Shown here piece by piece: positions 60,884 to 64,000 of a DNA stretch of 64,000 nt. The notes beneath the pieces are model-generated. The model saw nothing but the letters and a program-made list of their open reading frames with translations. It did no database searches and was not told where the DNA came from. This DNA is from Owenia fusiformis (taxonomy: Eukaryota > Annelida > Polychaeta > Sabellida > Oweniidae): positions 54,021,885 to 54,085,884 of the forward strand of contig CAIIXF020000001.1 of assembly GCA_903813345.2 (NCBI GenBank), in the 5' to 3' direction. Both the position numbers and the translations under genes were made by a program. Numbering within the stretch: the first letter of the stretch is position 1; each line of letters opens with the position of its first letter.

Positions 60884-63800
60884 ATGACGTACATTATTGA
60901 GATGTCGATTCTTGCCTTCATGTCAATGTCAGGTATGTAAAACTACATACACTAATATTTTAATATGACACTACTACACAGAATGAAACTTCGATAGTTT
61001 AGCATAAAAGATCTGATCAAAAAAAATTAAAAAATTGAATATTTTGAAGGTTAACCAAATGAAGAGGTTTATCCACATACGTGTATTATAAGCGGATATC
61101 CTCATACGTGTATTAAATTAAAGAATTGTCACAACTTTTACTTTTGATTTTTTTCTTTATGTCATGAATTGAAGATATGTGAAATAAATAATATACTCTG
61201 ATATCCACAGCCACTGGTGATCCACTCGATTACGCTGAACCGTTTCGGTAACAAAATGTCGGAACATCGAAAGCGATTTTTCTTTTTTCCTTATTTCACA
61301 ACTTGTATGCAGAATTCTCACGACATTTTTAACACAAACGTGAATTAGTAACATATGTTTAAGAAAATGTACACATTTGCGAACAAATAGTTCAGAAGAC
61401 AACAGAATGGTCGATTAATTCCTCACTTAAGTTACAGAAACCGTATTTCGAAAAAACAGTGCTTCTGTTGTCTTCTGACGATACTGATACACGTTTTTGA
61501 GAAAAAAAACTCGTGGGGATTCTGCCTAAAACGTGTGAAATAGGGGAAAGAATCGTACCTTCGACGTTCCGACATTTTGTTACCGAAACGAACCGTTTCG
61601 TTTATTTGTGCTACAAACAAGATAATAAGAGATTCTTTAATTGGTTTAAGTAAAACTTTAAGATTCTTCAAACAATTTCAAACAGTTTTTCATGTATTTG
61701 TAGCCGCTCAGTGGACGTTTTCTGACCACCTACCTACAGTCAAAAATAATACTCTCGGATATTGTTTTCATTATCCTACGTAGGATCCGCTAAAGTATAT
61801 GTGCAGTATGGCAAGTGATTTTAGACGGTCATATCTTTCACCATGGGTACTTTCTGGCCATCGTTATAGTGGTTTTTATTAAAACAATTACATGTTTTCT
61901 TTCAAGTGAAGTCCCCATGCTAGTAAAATATCAATCTTAACTCTCTAAAATTTATGAATTAGGACCCTACCTTGGCACTTTTTAGAAATGTTCATTTTCT
62001 AAAAAGAGGATCTTGTTTTTCTCAATTTAAACACATCGGAAGTTTCTTCTACACTATATTAACAATTTCTGAAAAGGGGATGCGTATTAAAATCTGTTAA
62101 ACTTAAAAAACCCATATCCCATATTATTTTCCCATGTAGGGAAAACTCATGCTATCCATTGTTTTCAGTAAAATTTTGGTCATCGAAAATTGATATCTTC
62201 AAAACTAGACTTTCAATACCATTCTAGTTTTGAAGAAGTTTTAGATCCCTTGTTGAATGATCTTTTCATGCAATAAAAACCAGAAAAAGAAGATCATCAT
62301 TTGAGTAAATAGGTTCAACATTTTTGTTGTCCCTATTTATAATTTTTGAATTGTTGATATTTTTATCATCATGGGTACTTCACTTGAAAGAAAACATATT
62401 GTTTTAAAGTTCCCATATAAAGTTTAAACCACTTTGGCTTAAATGGTAGTCTTACCCAATGTTATCAAAGTGTGATATGTGAAAACTGAGTGAGTCATAA
62501 TGACATCACTAATGTTGCAAAATATTTTTGATATGGCCCTTTGAATAAATATGGCATTTTATTTTTGAAATAGTGTGTCCTTTGTTCAATCTATGCATTG
62601 ATGTTAAAAAGATAATCTTTTTCGAAATGTATGAAGAAATATTTGATGAATAAAAAATTTCAACTTTTTTGAAAATGGCGGGAAATTTGAAAATTTGAGA
62701 AATGAAATGCTCACAACTTTTTTCAATTTTTTTTTCAAAAATCTCTAAAATAACTTTTCAAATTATGATAAATAGTATCATGACCTCCAATATGATTATA
62801 TAATTAAATATATGAGAAATGGCACTGATTATTCAGATCTTAAATTGAAAATATTTGATTTTTAATAAATCATATATCATTCAGTGGCAGAAGTTGCTGC
62901 TGGCTCATCATGTCTCCAAGAATTAGAAAACGATATAGCTGCCATGAAGAGGGATATAGAAAAACTCAATGCAATAGCTTTCCCCGGGGTTGCAAAAAGT
63001 GAGTTAAACCAAGCCCAAAGTGAAAAATATAAATCCGATTGTTCAACACATTTATCTCTGTATAATGACATGACGTGCCTGGCAGTATATTGTAATAAGC
63101 AGTGCGCAGTTTGATAGTTGTAATAATTATTAATAAGTTATCATCAAATGAAAAGGGTCCAAACATTTTGTCTCACCCTGTAGGTGAGTGTATTGGCGAA
63201 TTCTTGGTGACTAGCGAAACCCACATGATTCCTGATAGCAGCCTGACTGCTTCAACGGTACACTCCGCAGGGCATGGCACCAGCAAATTAAGACTTGGGT
63301 GAGCTGGTGAAGACCATTCTTTCTATGCCACTTACATCTCATGGCTGAGAAGAAATGAAATATCATGCGTTTATCATGCTGGTTGAAAACTAAAATACAG
63401 AGTTGAAGCTACTTCTGCACGTATTCAGTGCGTCATTTAACAATCGGACGATTGGACCTTCCTAGTTTTTTCCATGCGTTTATAGCGATGACTAAAGCAT
63501 GGTTCTCATGCAATTGAAAGCATAACTGATTATTGATTCATTAAACCAATCCTAAAGATTTGAACTAATGCTTCTCTCACGTGGACCTTTTGGTTGTTTT
63601 GAAACATTTTGTTTACTTGTGTGACTATAAATATTCTACGTATTCTTTCGAAAAATTATTGTAGTAAGCGACATTCACCTCCTGTCTTGTTTATTACTTG
63701 TAGAGGAACTGGTTACTGGGCTCCGAAGGTAAATGATGAGAACCAGTGGATTCAGGCTGACTTAGGCGAAGAGATGCAAGTTTCTGGTGTGGTAACACAA

Positions 63801-63896
63801 GGCGCAGGTAGACTTCCCGAGTGGTTGAAATCATACAAAATTGCTTACAGCCAACAAGGGACTCAGTTTACTGTAGTTGTCAAGAACGGACATAAG
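60884..63896 (+). CDS. Secreted coiled-coil / F5/8 type C (discoidin) domain protein, 5' part
   Basis: Four exons, 60884-60932, 62885-62998, 63184-63298 and 63704-63896, with GT-AG borders and phases 1, 1, 2, 0 that fit; 157 residues before the right edge. Residues 1-22 form a signal peptide (MTYIIEMSILAFMSMSVAEV). A short helical, probably coiled-coil stretch follows (LQELENDIAAMKRDIEKLN). The F5/8C domain starts at about Cys57 (ECIGEFLVTSE), with PDSSLTASTV, GYWAPKVNDENQWIQADLG, VSGVVTQGAGRLPEWLKSY and IAYSQQGTQF in family order. The second conserved Cys lies beyond the window. Such domains bind lipids or sugars outside the cell, so a lectin-like or matrix role is likely; the specific ligand is unknown. 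Exon 1 is inferred from phase and hydrophobicity. Confidence 0.8.
60933..62884 (+). other. Intron 1 of the discoidin-domain gene
   Basis: Contains the truncated family C foldback copy (61212-61600). The remainder (about 61600-62884) is AT-rich with nothing recognisable. Confidence 0.5.
61212..61600. mobile_element. Foldback element family C, copy 2, right end missing
   Basis: Starts CACTGGTGATCCACTCGATT, and the right arm runs to TTACCGAAACGAACCGTTTCG, where the expected terminal CACCAGTG segment is absent. The intact end is seen in the copy at 46474-46984. Confidence 0.75.
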
Positions 63897-64000
63897 GTGG
63901 GTTTGGTTGAAATAAATATCTCGGAGCGATTTGCAAAAACACGATCGTGATTTCTACAGTTGTTGAGATGCGTTCAATCGCATCCAATCAAATCCAAGAC

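Overview
The window looks like nuclear DNA from a marine lophotrochozoan (spiralian) invertebrate. The evidence is AT-rich sequence, small GT-AG exons in long introns, dense non-autonomous DNA transposons, and a pedal-peptide-type neuropeptide precursor (FDSI...GFA peptides) of the kind known from molluscs, annelids and their relatives. I cannot name the phylum. Five protein-coding genes can be reconstructed at exon level.

Left third (1-9.5 kb): SGSH (heparan N-sulfatase) on the minus strand, six exons from the start codon at 9487 down to 161; its 3' part lies off the left edge. Its introns hold small MITEs and degenerate tandem repeats. From 9.5 to about 16.6 kb there is no convincing gene, only repeats and one tRNA-like SINE remnant.

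Middle (about 16.6-43.6 kb, plus strand): the neuropeptide precursor gene. A signal-peptide exon at 27092-27163 joins in phase, across an 11.4-kb intron, to a large exon at 38560. That exon carries 27 tandem 42-bp copies of one 12-residue peptide plus a set of diverged relatives. A 43-bp minisatellite with a CRE half-site in most units lies just upstream of the signal exon. The introns carry large palindromic foldback elements, one nested inside another.

43.6-48 kb is a transposon cluster: two full foldback elements, a smaller palindrome and a Tc1/mariner-type MITE. It is followed by RAB43 (four exons, 48098-50019, plus), a two-exon heat-shock protein 40 gene of the DNAJB1/4/5 type (54281-56515, plus) with a textbook heat-shock element and TATA box upstream, and the 5' four exons of a secreted discoidin-domain (F5/8 type C) protein (60884-63896, plus), which runs off the right edge.

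The genes are functionally unrelated (lysosomal enzyme, neuropeptide, trafficking GTPase, chaperone, secreted lectin-like protein) and do not form a cluster. The most striking unexplained structure is the set of long-armed palindromic transposons. Five families with different arms are each flanked by an exact 5-bp target-site duplication, and four of the five begin with CAC. One insertion can be proven because an uninterrupted copy of its target is also in the window.
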